DNA of 20,575 nucleotides from JAGLTN01 sp023135255 (GCA_030639495.1 DAOWCP010000041.1:1-20575), one strand, 5' to 3'; shown: positions 1-7,872, counted from the stretch's first letter. The notes: generated from the letters alone by a model not told the origin. Numbers and translations: made by a program.

Positions 1-182
1 GAAATATCAACGCCTGCTTCAGCCATAACTTCAACTGCCCTGCTGCTTAAAGTTGCGGGGGCGACTCCGGCAGAAAATGCTTCTATCTCATCAGCTCGAA
101 GATAAGCAGCCCATCCCTGAGCCATCTGACTTCTGCAGGAATTGCCGGTACATAAGAACAGAACGTTTTTCTTTTCAGCCAT
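1..182 (-). CDS. arsC: Arsenate reductase, thioredoxin-coupled LMW-phosphatase type (5' part only)
   Basis: The first 60 codons are present and the rest lies beyond the window edge. The N-terminus reads VLFLCTGNSCRSQMAQGW, the phosphate-binding loop C-X5-R of the LMW tyrosine phosphatase fold. Its two cysteines (Cys11 and Cys16) match Cys10 and Cys15 of the S. aureus pI258 enzyme. The family reduces arsenate to arsenite using an internal Cys relay and thioredoxin. The ATG at 180-182 lies just before the conserved first strand; a GGCGGCGA stretch upstream is only a weak ribosome site. It sits 154 bp downstream of a metal permease on the same strand, which fits an arsenic-resistance unit. An LMW tyrosine phosphatase is the alternative, but SCRSQMA is typical of ArsC. 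The third redox Cys (near residue 82-89) would be outside the window. Confidence 0.9.
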   Translation of the reverse strand, partial: MAEKKNVLFLCTGNSCRSQMAQGWAAYLRADEIEAFSAGVAPATLSSRAVEVMAEAGVDI

Positions 183-336
183 TATCTATCGCCGCCAGTT
201 AAATTTTCGCTTAAAATTTATTCATAATTTATTACCCATTGAAATTATAAAAGGAAAAAGAATAAAACACACGGAAATTTCTGTGGTTTTGTTTATTGGA
301 GCAAATAAGCGGGAAATGCTTTTTTAGAGGTACCCG

Positions 337-1353
337 CTAATCCGCGTGTTTTTTCTTTTTTGTAAACGCAAAAGCCAAAACAGCTAAAAATGCTATAGCA
401 GAAATATGCTTAACAATATCAGGCAGCATCCAGCCTGATTTGCTGATAATTTGAAAATCCATACCAGCAGCTATTCGGTCGAGCAGCAGCCCTGCCATCA
501 AAGATGTAAATGCTACTGTCAACAAATACATAATTGCGGTTTTTTTGCCCATAACTTTCCATATTGTTGCAAACGATGCGGCATTGGTGGCTGGGCCTGT
601 CATTAAAAAGACCAAAGCTGCTCCGGGTGTCAGGCCTTTAAGTATCAATGCCGCTGCTACAGGAACCGAAGCTGTAGCACATACATATACCGGTATGCCG
701 AGCATCATCATCACTACCATTGCGAAGATACCTGTCCCAAGCTTTTCCGCAAAGTAACCATCCGGAACAACAGCAGAAATAAATGCTGCAACCAAAATAC
801 CCAACAGCATCGCTCTGCCGATATCAGCAGGCAGTGTAATAAAACCATATTTAAAACCTGCTTTAAATTTATTTTTTTTGCCTTCAGTGCTGGGATCGCA
901 ACACTGCTCGTGGCATTGAGGCACAGCTTGATCGTCTTCGGTTTCGACCATATCAACAAGACCGCCTCCGAATATACCAACGACAAAAGCGGCTAAAGGC
1001 CTGAAGATAGCGAACAATGGGCCTAACAAACTCAGCGTAACGAATATGCTGTCTACGCCGGTCTGCGGTGTCGAAAGCAGAAATGAGATAACCGCTCCCT
1101 TGCTCGCGCCGTGTTTCCTAAGTGACATCGCAACGGGAATTACGCCGCAAGAGCACAACGGCAATGGTACACCAACCACCGAGGCTTTTACCAAAGAACC
1201 GAGCGATCTTTTACCGAGGTGCTTTTCTACTGTTTGCTGAGAAATAAAAACACTTATCAGCCCTGCAACGAAGAAACCGAACAAAAGATAAGGGCTCATC
1301 TCTGCAATCGTTGCCCAGAAATCAACAAGCAGCATTTTTAAAAAGTCTGTCAT
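337..1353 (-). CDS. SO_0444/ArsP-type permease (DUF318/PF03773 family), heavy-metal or arsenical efflux
   Basis: A 338-residue polytopic membrane protein of the PF03773 permease family. The signature PLPLCSCGVIP is at residues 63-73 (Cys67, Cys69), followed by a TPQTG segment (95-99) and TGPATNAA (252-259), all typical of SO_0444/ArsP/YraQ permeases. About eight hydrophobic helices form two halves, joined by a charged cytoplasmic loop (about 136-165) with a metal-ligand cluster CHEQCC (147-152). Members export Cu/Zn or trivalent organoarsenicals. The arsC gene just downstream favours arsenic, while the Cys/His loop is more like the SO_0444 Cu/Zn exporters, so the substrate is not settled. GGAG 8 nt before the ATG supports the start. 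Only 29 bp separate it from the gene upstream, so cotranscription is likely. No arsR-like regulator is next to it. Confidence 0.85.
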   Translation of the reverse strand: MTDFLKMLLVDFWATIAEMSPYLLFGFFVAGLISVFISQQTVEKHLGKRSLGSLVKASVVGVPLPLCSCGVIPVAMSLRKHGASKGAVISFLLSTPQTGVDSIFVTLSLLGPLFAIFRPLAAFVVGIFGGGLVDMVETEDDQAVPQCHEQCCDPSTEGKKNKFKAGFKYGFITLPADIGRAMLLGILVAAFISAVVPDGYFAEKLGTGIFAMVVMMMLGIPVYVCATASVPVAAALILKGLTPGAALVFLMTGPATNAASFATIWKVMGKKTAIMYLLTVAFTSLMAGLLLDRIAAGMDFQIISKSGWMLPDIVKHISAIAFLAVLAFAFTKKKKHAD

Positions 1354-1382
1354 AAAGAACTCCAGTCTAAAAACTATAGGAA

Positions 1383-3119
1383 CTACTCAACATCCTCAAT
1401 GATTTTTAAACAGCCCTGCTCTTTGGTAATCGTAATTTTTTTTTCCAGATTTTTAGCTGATTCAAAATGATATTCGCAATCCGCTTTTAAAACCACAGCC
1501 CCATTGCGAGTAATTATTTCGATATTGGAATCACTTTTATTGTATAGGATATCAGCTAACACAAAAGCTTTTTCCAAACCGTCTCCGGTTTTATAATTTA
1601 TTACCTCATCGGGCGTTGCGAGCCTGCAGCTATCGTAAATCGAATCGTTAGATAAGCTTTTCAACCAATTGTAAACCTGCTCATTGGACATATCTTTTGC
1701 CTGCTCGATACTTACCGGACATCTTTCAACAGAAGCTTTGACAAATGGTGACCACTGACAGCTTTGCATATCCCGGTAAGCATAAAACGCAAGATCTACG
1801 GTGGTACTTTTATCCCTGATCGATCGCAAGTATTCGATTACCTGCTCTCTTTGGCCATCTGCCGGCAAATCTATTGCAGGGGTTTTTTTATATTGCTTTT
1901 CAGATGAAGGCAGCATTGGGTGTATCTGCATGAAATCAATCAACTCAGCTATAAAATCATTTATAGGCTCAATAAAAGTCGAAAGATATTTTTTAATGGC
2001 AGGGATATCAGATTTATTTTTAACATCGAGATTTTCATATTTCAAAAACGCACAAAGCTGTCTGGCACATATTCTCTCTGGATGTTTATATATCAGCATA
2101 TCCTCATCGGAAACTTCTTCGATAAGTTTTTCAAAAGTATCATCAGCTATACGGTAGTTGCTGCTGTGCTCGTATTCAAAGAGTATTTCAGCTTTTACAA
2201 ATTTGTTGCCTCCACGACAATTCTCGCAGCAAAACTGAAAATACTTATGATACTTATGGTAAGTGCGGAGAAAATTCGCAACTGTCAAGGTACTCATTTC
2301 AGCAGAGAGAAATTCGCCTAACTTGTCAGCAAAATAATTATAAGCCTTTTCATCTATGGTAGCATTACCATAAAGACAATGCGTATAGCCGGTGTTATGG
2401 GCGACGATCGTCACCTGTTCATTTCTAAGTGCACGCTGGGATTTGTTAGAGATAGCGGTGCCGTTAAACCACATACTCTTTGTCACTATCCTGCGATTAT
2501 TGGTAACAAGACCGCCGTTGACGTCTATATAATTCTGGGAATGCAAAGGCGTCAGCATCATATAGATATCTTTCAAAGGCACACCGCAAACGACATACGC
2601 CGCAGCAGCATAAAGAGCTGCCAACGAAACGCATTCACCTGCTCCCTGGTCGTAACCGTCTTTAAGTTTAAAAGCATCCATCGCTTCAACGGTTTCTGTC
2701 TTCCAGTACGGTATAACGTCGCTGGTGTATTTATCCAGCCCAAAATGTCGGCGAATATCAACATCATAATAATATTCATCGCCATGATAACCAAACAAAG
2801 CGTTACTATCTGCGACCTGCCGGGGCGAAATGTAATCTGCAAACCTTGCCAACTCAACATCCTGTGTGGTAAGCCCCCACGTCTCCAGGTCGAGATTAAA
2901 GCCATACAACTCCATGACAAACTGTCTAAGGCGGATGAGTTTGCGATAGCTGCTTTTGCCCCGAAGCTTTTTGAAAGTATCACTTTCCCGCCACTTCCAG
3001 ATAACCGGACTCATAATGTTTGCCAGTACCAAGGCATACATCAGTTCCGGAAAAACAAATATCTCCATATCAGAAAGAGTTATCGCTGAGCTGTATTTCT
3101 CTAACTGTTTCGGTTCCAT
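1383..3119 (-). CDS. Transglutaminase-like cysteine-protease-fold protein with a second, degenerate core
   Basis: A 578-residue protein without signal peptide or membrane helices. Residues 160-200 look like a transglutaminase-type core: GAGECVSLAALYAAAA (nucleophile candidate Cys163), then a hydrophobic strand and PLHSQNYIDVNGG with His193 and Asp199 as the other triad candidates. Near the C-terminus residues 512-551 repeat the pattern (GDGLEKAFVLADIL, strand, then His551), but Gly514 replaces the cysteine. The middle is helical and has a Cys cluster (Cys297, Cys298, Cys301) that may bind metal. The function is unknown and substrates cannot be guessed. It lies 29 bp upstream of the permease on the same strand, so the two may share a transcript. 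The fold assignment rests on motif spacing only, hence moderate confidence. The start is the first ATG; the ribosome site (GAAAGAA) is weak, and Met18 is a possible alternative. Confidence 0.6.
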   Translation of the reverse strand: MEPKQLEKYSSAITLSDMEIFVFPELMYALVLANIMSPVIWKWRESDTFKKLRGKSSYRKLIRLRQFVMELYGFNLDLETWGLTTQDVELARFADYISPRQVADSNALFGYHGDEYYYDVDIRRHFGLDKYTSDVIPYWKTETVEAMDAFKLKDGYDQGAGECVSLAALYAAAAYVVCGVPLKDIYMMLTPLHSQNYIDVNGGLVTNNRRIVTKSMWFNGTAISNKSQRALRNEQVTIVAHNTGYTHCLYGNATIDEKAYNYFADKLGEFLSAEMSTLTVANFLRTYHKYHKYFQFCCENCRGGNKFVKAEILFEYEHSSNYRIADDTFEKLIEEVSDEDMLIYKHPERICARQLCAFLKYENLDVKNKSDIPAIKKYLSTFIEPINDFIAELIDFMQIHPMLPSSEKQYKKTPAIDLPADGQREQVIEYLRSIRDKSTTVDLAFYAYRDMQSCQWSPFVKASVERCPVSIEQAKDMSNEQVYNWLKSLSNDSIYDSCRLATPDEVINYKTGDGLEKAFVLADILYNKSDSNIEIITRNGAVVLKADCEYHFESAKNLEKKITITKEQGCLKIIEDVE

Positions 3120-3287
3120 TTTAACAGATCGGTTCTTTCAGCTTAAAATAAAAATATTGTTCATTAATTTTCAGCTAAGAACAGCTGCTTTGAATCCATT
3201 ATAACCAACCCCGCTATTATGACAACCGTCTAATAATAAATTAACAAAAGAGATGAATAATAAGTATAGATGAAGAATATTCCCCTA

Positions 3288-4838
3288 TTAATTTGTCCAG
3301 CCGAGGATTTCAGGTTCGATATCCAGCTTTATGTCGTCGTCTGTGTTTGCGATTCTATCTGGGCCTGGGCTGAATATTTTCTTGTTTTCGATGTCGATGA
3401 TATATTCATCGCTATAAGCACGAGCCTTCAAGCTGAAATCCCGATTTAGCCTTTTGTTTAAAACGATACCGAGCATGTCTTCATGTATTTGCAGTTTGGT
3501 GCGGATTTCGCGAATCTTCTCTACAGCCGGCAAACAGATAAGGGTTGTTAATGCCCCGATTGGATTATATAACATTTTGTACACAAATGGAATTTCTTCA
3601 TTTTCATCAATTCTAACATTGCAGCTACTTGGCAAATTACAAGGCCAAACTGAAAGTTCTCCCTTTTGTTTGTCCTGCTCATTTGCATCACCAGAAAGCT
3701 TTATCTGCTTGATTATACAATTACGCATTAATCGACTGACAGAATTACGTTTAATCATCCAATGACCTTTTACTTTGAATTCGTTTGGGTCATCAAGTGT
3801 CTCTCGATACATCATATATTCAAACAATAACGCATTTCTTAAAGACAGCTGCTGCTTTGAGAAAGACGGAAACTCTGCTGCTAATCTCTCAAGCTGAGAT
3901 GGAGTTGTTTTGCTATCATTAGCAATGAAATTAGCAGCTTTTATACAAACAGCATTACCGGCGATAAAAACCAGCTTATTTATCATAGTCCTGACGTTAA
4001 CAGCTAATTTTCGTACAACTGAATTCAAAATAACAAGCTCATCTATGGCCTGGTCGATATTGCCTTGTGCTGTTTGCAAATGTACATACAAGGAAAACAG
4101 ATGGCATATCTTCCGCAAATTTCTTAAATAGGAAAGCTGGTCATCATCAGATAGAGATATTGGTTTCTCCAAATCGGCAATTTGTTCAAAGCTATCAAGT
4201 TTTTTTATTACATCTCTGCCCTTTTGACCATTTTTCCACGCTGTTAATATCTGCTTCTGATAAGCCAAAAACAATTCTGTTTTTTCAGCTCTACCTATCT
4301 TTTTAACCTTTTTCGCCACGACTTTGATAGTATTAACATCCTCAGCAGTCAAGCCTATCAATGGTACACCGTTTTTTTCATAATAATCTTCCTCCGCTAT
4401 ACTCATCAAAATATCATAGCTTGGATTGCAACTTTCAGGAGCATTTCTTAGATCAGCAACGGTATAATCAGATTCTATTGCAGGAGCATCCAAACTAAAA
4501 AGTGTAAAAAATACAGAAATGAATATAAGAGAAATTATGGACGCAATATCCCATCGCCAACCTTTTTTAGCATTACCTTTAACCAGAGCAATAATCGGCC
4601 TTGCAATTTCTATTGTGATTAAAAATAAAGATAAAAGAATTATTGTTTTAGTAGCACCAAATGCGGATGGAAGACAAAAAGCTACTATTGCTCCAAAAAC
4701 ACAAACGAAAAACTCTGTTTTGGGATATCTCTTTTTTCCTGCTTTGCGTTTTTCCTGTTTTTGTGTCAAATCATATCCGCAGTTGTCACATATAAGCATT
4801 GTTTCTGTAACTTCGCTTTTGCATTTAGGACATTTCAT
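3288..4838 (-). CDS. Zinc-ribbon membrane protein of unknown function
   Basis: A 516-residue protein. It opens with a zinc ribbon (Cys3, Cys6, Cys17, Cys20: CPKC and CDNC), then a basic linker and three hydrophobic segments at about 42-60, 63-86 and 97-116. The remaining 400 residues are soluble and mostly helical, with no motif I recognise. The tail (about 485-500) has SPGPDRIANTDDDI, which resembles the GPDG-x-GT-x-DD calcium-site tail of type II secretion pseudopilins and similar planctomycete surface proteins. I infer a cytoplasmic zinc ribbon, a membrane anchor, and a soluble domain on the other side. AAAGG lies 9 nt before the ATG. It is transcribed toward the transglutaminase-like gene but is separated from it by 168 bp, so it may or may not be in the same unit. 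No function is proposed. Confidence 0.75.
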   Translation of the reverse strand: MKCPKCKSEVTETMLICDNCGYDLTQKQEKRKAGKKRYPKTEFFVCVFGAIVAFCLPSAFGATKTIILLSLFLITIEIARPIIALVKGNAKKGWRWDIASIISLIFISVFFTLFSLDAPAIESDYTVADLRNAPESCNPSYDILMSIAEEDYYEKNGVPLIGLTAEDVNTIKVVAKKVKKIGRAEKTELFLAYQKQILTAWKNGQKGRDVIKKLDSFEQIADLEKPISLSDDDQLSYLRNLRKICHLFSLYVHLQTAQGNIDQAIDELVILNSVVRKLAVNVRTMINKLVFIAGNAVCIKAANFIANDSKTTPSQLERLAAEFPSFSKQQLSLRNALLFEYMMYRETLDDPNEFKVKGHWMIKRNSVSRLMRNCIIKQIKLSGDANEQDKQKGELSVWPCNLPSSCNVRIDENEEIPFVYKMLYNPIGALTTLICLPAVEKIREIRTKLQIHEDMLGIVLNKRLNRDFSLKARAYSDEYIIDIENKKIFSPGPDRIANTDDDIKLDIEPEILGWTN

Positions 4839-5099
4839 TAGCTTGGGCCTTTCTTTTGGGGATCATATTCCGCTATCGTTATTTCCATAAGCCCCCTTGC
4901 CAATTGCTAAAATAGGCTTTGCTCCAGTAGATTAGCAAATATAACAGAGTTTAAAAAGAAAATTATCAGCTTTGTTATTAGTAAAACTAATTATATGAAA
5001 GGTTTCGGCTGGGAAAATTGGGGGGAAAAGCTGGGATTTTTCTACATGCGCGTATCCGCAAATTTCGCATATGCGTAAAACCCAACCCCTCAGCCTATC

Positions 5100-5200
5100 T
5101 ATACTGATCCCAATTGTATTTTACCATTTATCCGCGGGTAAATAACTCAAAGATAAGAAGTTACAGCTTTATTCGCGAACATTTACTACCCTTAAGGGTA
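5100..5200 (+). repeat. Diverged copy of the waaA leader (copy A)
   Basis: Bases 5100-5200 align without gaps to 10481-10581, the waaA leader, with about 13 differences in 101 positions (roughly 87% identity by eye). Identical blocks include AGATAAGAAG and ATTTACTACC. It keeps TATACT at its left end but has no -35-like sequence in front, and the ATG-like triplet of the other copy is ACA here. Two palindromes are kept or improved: an 18-bp near-palindrome with centre CCGCGG (5126-5143, one T/G mismatch) and the perfect palindrome TACCCTTAAGGGTA (5187-5200). No gene start follows it. Confidence 0.8.
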
Positions 5201-5280
5201 CACAAGGCCTATCTGCACCCAAAAAATTCCGTCTGTAACGATTATGTCGATTACAGCACCATTTTGCGCAACCAAAAATC

Positions 5281-5430
5281 GCATTTCTTGTCATTTCCTG
5301 ATATTTTTCGTCATTTCTTGTCATTTCTTGATATTTTTCGTCATTTCTCGTCATTTCTCGTCATTTCTTGGTATTTCTTGGTATTTTTCGTTATTTCCTG
5401 TCATTTTTCATCATTTCCTGTCATTTCTCT
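5281..5430. repeat. Tandem array of a 10-bp repeat, 15 units
   Basis: Fifteen contiguous 10-bp units with consensus TCATTTCTTG and no gaps. Bases 3-6 of each unit (ATTT) are invariant. ATATTTTTCG recurs at units 3 and 6, giving a local 30-bp higher-order period. Because 30 bp is ten codons, both strands read as open 10-residue peptide repeats (for example MTRNDEKYQE on the minus strand), which is a by-product of the period. Two further related units stand alone near 5634-5655. The period is close to one DNA helical turn, so T-rich tracts recur on one helix face and the segment may be curved. Confidence 0.9.
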
Positions 5431-5860
5431 GAAAAAAACGTAAAAAACCAAAAAAAATCGGAAAATCTGGGAAAAATTGAAAAAATCCTGCCGATTCGCC
5501 CAAAAAACCACTTTAATCCCTGCCGAGCACAAAAATTCACCCCGAATTTTACCAAATCCCAAAAATAATCCTCGTTTTTAACCCAAAAATCAACAAAACC
5601 CCGATTTACACCTTGTTATTTTTACTCAAAAACCGTTATTTCCTGTTATTTTTCGCAAAAAAAGGCAAAAAACCGAAAAAAAGGGAAAAAAAGGTGAATT
5701 TTTGAAAATCGATTTTCTTGGATTTACCCAAAAACGCCAAAAAAACTACCAAAATGAATGGCTAAAAGCCTGCCCCCTCAAATTTTTTAACGCCGATTTT
5801 GCGCAAATGCGTAAAAAATCCCCGCAAATCCGCACAATAAATCAATTTCCCCCTGCAAAA

Positions 5861-5950
5861 TTATCTTCGAGGCTCGTCACATTGCTCCGTGTCAAACTCC
5901 AATTGCGTGTGCTTGACATCCACCGATGCTCTCAACCTCTCGTGCCCTAA
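5861..5950 (-). pseudogene. Relic resembling the C-terminus of a tyrosine recombinase, abutting the tRNA 3' end
   Basis: A 30-codon open frame runs from the base after the tRNA to a TAA at 5861-5863. It starts LGHERLRASVDVKHTQLEFD. LGHERL followed a few residues later by D-x-K-H-T resembles the LGH box and nucleophile region (LGHxxxxTTxxYTH) of XerC/D-type and phage integrases, with the expected Tyr missing. The frame has no start of its own and continues back into the tRNA. Integrases commonly use tRNA 3' ends as attachment sites, so a decayed integration scar is plausible. Chance similarity over so few residues is a real alternative. Confidence 0.3.
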
Positions 5951-6024
5951 CGTCCCCGGCGAGATTCGAACTCACAACCTTCGGCTTCGGAGGCCGATGC
6001 GCTATCCAATTGTGCCACGGGGAC
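5951..6024 (-). tRNA. tRNA-Arg (anticodon CCG)
   Basis: Read on the minus strand, the 74-nt gene folds as a full cloverleaf. The acceptor stem is GTCCCCG/CGGGGAC with discriminator G, the D arm is closed by GCAC/GCGC-type pairing, the anticodon stem is TCGGC/GCCGA with a 7-nt loop CTCCGAA, and the T arm contains GTTCGAATC. Loop positions 34-36 read CCG, decoding the arginine codon CGG. The 3' CCA is not encoded (the next bases are TTA). It is flanked downstream by a possible recombinase relic. Confidence 0.95.
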
Positions 6025-6041
6025 ATGAAAACTATCCATAT

Positions 6042-6070
6042 TTAATAGAATAAACCGCAATTAAAGTCAA
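6042..6070 (-). promoter_or_regulatory. Promoter for tRNA-Arg
   Basis: On the minus strand, TTGACT (6065-6070) and TATTAA (6042-6047) are separated by 17 bp, a good sigma-70-like pair. Transcription would start about 10 nt before the mature tRNA 5' end. Confidence 0.5.
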
Positions 6071-6087
6071 GCTCACACTGCGATTAT

Positions 6088-6159
6088 TGAACGATTATGT
6101 TCATTATTTGACTAATCCTGTTATTTGCTATGGGGCAAATCCTTATTTGTTTGACTAAT
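6088..6159 (+). promoter_or_regulatory. Candidate operator region of the symporter operon
   Basis: This 72-bp stretch before the symporter gene holds several ordered repeats:
- an inverted repeat TGAAC-N6-GTTCA (6088-6103);
- two copies of TTTGACTAAT (6107-6116 and 6150-6159), 43 bp apart (about four helical turns);
- between them, an inverted repeat ATTTGC-N6-GCAAAT (6123-6140).

TTATTTG occurs repeatedly. Similar strings recur upstream of the divergent URO-D/waaA genes at 10421-10470. This suggests a binding site for a shared, locally unidentified regulator. No clean -35/-10 pair is evident. Confidence 0.45.
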
Positions 6160-6224
6160 ACGGTATTTTTGAGGAAAATCCAGTCTATTAAAACAGTATT
6201 ACAGCTGAATATGAAGGAGCTGCT

Positions 6225-7850
6225 GTGCTTACAGGATGTATGGTTTTGGGCAAGATCGCACTTAGCGGGATAGACCTTGCGGTTTTGATTATTTACATGG
6301 TAGTTATCGTGGGCATCGGCTGCTGGGCTGGGCTAAAACGCAAAAGCTCATCTGCCGGCAAAGACTATTTCCTCGCAGGCGGAACATTAACCTGGCCTAT
6401 AATAGGGCTGGCGCTTTTTTCTACTAACATTTCTACGATTCACCTCGTCAGTCAGGCACAGGAAGGATACAAAAACGGCTTAGCCTATGGCAATTTTGAA
6501 TGGATGGCACCTTTCATGCTGATAGTGTTGGCTTTGTTTTTCGCACCGTTTTATATCCGCTCAAAAGTCGCCACCCTGCCAGATTTCCTTGAACAAAGAT
6601 ACAGCCGATCCTGCAGAGACTGGCTCGCAGTCCTTTCGATAATATCAGCTATCTTTATTCATATCGGTTTCACCCTTTATACCGGCGCTGTAGTGCTTGA
6701 AGGTTTGTTTGGAATACCCATCATGGTAAGCATTGTCGTAGCAGCGGTTTTGACTGGGCTTTACACCATTGTCGGCGGGTTGCTGGCGGTGGTTCTGACA
6801 GAATCGATACAGACTATCATTCTTCTTATCGGCGCCATAATAATAACAGCGGTGGCGTATTCCAAAGTCGGCGGATGGGAAGGTTTGACGGCGAGTGTCG
6901 ACCCCGTAAAGCTCACCATGCTGCGATCCGCTGACGACCCCTGCAATCTGCCCTGGTATTCTGTTTTCCTGGGTTATCCTATAATCGGATTATGGTACTG
7001 GTGCGCCGATCAAACAATTGTCCAGAGGGTACTCGGTGCCAAAGATGAGAACCACGCAAGGATCGGCCCTTTGTTCGCTGGATTTATAAAAATATTGCCC
7101 GTCTTTATTTTTGTTTTGCCCGGAACGATCTGCCTTGCTCTTATAAACCAGGGCAAACTTCCCCCTTTGGATGACGACAAGAATACTTATGCGTTTTTAA
7201 TAACGAATCTGCTGCCGACAGGATTAACAGGTGTGATGGCAGCGGCTCTGCTGGCGGCTTTGATGAGCACAGTCTCAGGAGCCCTCAATTCCATCGCCAC
7301 CCTGTTCAGCTACGACCTCTACAAAAGATGGAAACCTGACACCCCTGACAAAAAACTTGTCGTAATTGGTCGAATCGCTACTTTTGTTGCAATGTTGATA
7401 GCGATATTCTGGTCGCCGCTCATCAGCAGATTCGACAGCATCTACCAAGGGTGCAGTGCTTTGATATGTTATATCGCCCCGCCTATAACAGCTGTATTCT
7501 TCTGGGGTGTGTTATGGAAAAGAGCTTCTTCCAAAGCCGCGATAACTACGCTTTTCGCAGGTTCACTTTTAGGGCTTGCTGTATTTCTGATGGACTGGTT
7601 CAAGGCCCAGACAGGTTGGAACATTCCTTTTATGATGTCCGCCTTTTATCTGTTTGTTATATGTTCAGCAATTCTTGTGAGCATTTCCCTGGTTCGCCCT
7701 CATCAGCATACCGAAAAAAGCATCAAGCTCGTCTGGAACTCTCCGCTGGAGGCGCTTAGAGGCCCTGCCTGGAAAGGGCTCGGCAATTATAAAGTTCTTG
7801 CTGTTTGTCTGTTTGTTATTATGGTTGTGTTGTATATTATTTTCCGCTGA
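6225..7850 (+). CDS. Sodium:solute symporter (SSS family), probable sugar transporter
   Basis: 541 residues with about 14 hydrophobic helices, the usual SSS/SGLT size. The first helix (about 16-36) is followed by KDYFLAGGTLTWPIIGLALFS (46-66), the family's DYFLAGR-type signature, and then by NISTIHLVSQAQEGYKNGLA, the unwound TM1-like region that lines the sodium and substrate sites. TLPDFLEQRYS and the MSTVSGALNS stretch further on are also typical. The start is GTG at 6225, with AAGGAG 5 nt upstream (6214-6219); an ATG at 6240 is the alternative. It probably imports a monosaccharide across the inner membrane. The next gene, a two-domain 6-deoxysugar mutarotase lipoprotein, starts 22 bp later, so a fucose- or rhamnose-type sugar is the best guess. 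Substrate cannot be read from sequence alone. Confidence 0.88.
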   Translation: MLTGCMVLGKIALSGIDLAVLIIYMVVIVGIGCWAGLKRKSSSAGKDYFLAGGTLTWPIIGLALFSTNISTIHLVSQAQEGYKNGLAYGNFEWMAPFMLIVLALFFAPFYIRSKVATLPDFLEQRYSRSCRDWLAVLSIISAIFIHIGFTLYTGAVVLEGLFGIPIMVSIVVAAVLTGLYTIVGGLLAVVLTESIQTIILLIGAIIITAVAYSKVGGWEGLTASVDPVKLTMLRSADDPCNLPWYSVFLGYPIIGLWYWCADQTIVQRVLGAKDENHARIGPLFAGFIKILPVFIFVLPGTICLALINQGKLPPLDDDKNTYAFLITNLLPTGLTGVMAAALLAALMSTVSGALNSIATLFSYDLYKRWKPDTPDKKLVVIGRIATFVAMLIAIFWSPLISRFDSIYQGCSALICYIAPPITAVFFWGVLWKRASSKAAITTLFAGSLLGLAVFLMDWFKAQTGWNIPFMMSAFYLFVICSAILVSISLVRPHQHTEKSIKLVWNSPLEALRGPAWKGLGNYKVLAVCLFVIMVVLYIIFR

Positions 7851-7872
7851 TAATTTTTGAGGAGAATTTAAA

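Larger units (their letters stand above)
4839..5950. other. Long gene-free, repeat-rich region
   Basis: 1.1 kb with no convincing gene. From left to right it contains:
- the upstream region of the zinc-ribbon gene;
- a perfect 10-bp palindrome CGCATATGCG (5066-5075);
- the waaA-leader copy (5100-5200);
- an inverted repeat CTGTAA/TTACAG (5233-5256), extended by CGA/TCG with one bulged base;
- the decamer array (5281-5430);
- A-rich DNA with many short A-runs broken by CC or GG (5431-5720);
- two stray decamer-like units at about 5634-5655;
- a recombinase-like relic next to the tRNA.

ATGCGTAAAA occurs twice (5071 and 5806) and TTTTGCGCAA twice (about 5264 and 5800). Short open frames here are low-complexity and are not called. 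Confidence 0.7.

Noticed and set aside
308..338. Terminator AGCGGG/CCCGCT after the permease gene
   Set aside because: A 6-bp stem with a 19-nt loop, overlapping the stop codon and lacking a T-run in the minus direction; too weak to call.
2379..3089. 236-codon plus-strand frame
   Set aside because: It is antisense to the transglutaminase-like gene, whose frame shows conserved motifs; the plus-strand product has none.
5281..5430. CRISPR-like array
   Set aside because: Units are 10 bp and contiguous with no spacers, and no cas genes are nearby.
5114..5568. Open frames through the leader copy and the decamer array (both strands)
   Set aside because: The 10-bp period with no stop keeps all frames open. 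The peptides are low-complexity, there is no ribosome site, and part lies on the non-coding leader copy.
5702..5950. Plus-strand 82-codon frame before the tRNA
   Set aside because: No ribosome site, composition follows the A-rich background, and it is antisense to the recombinase-like relic.
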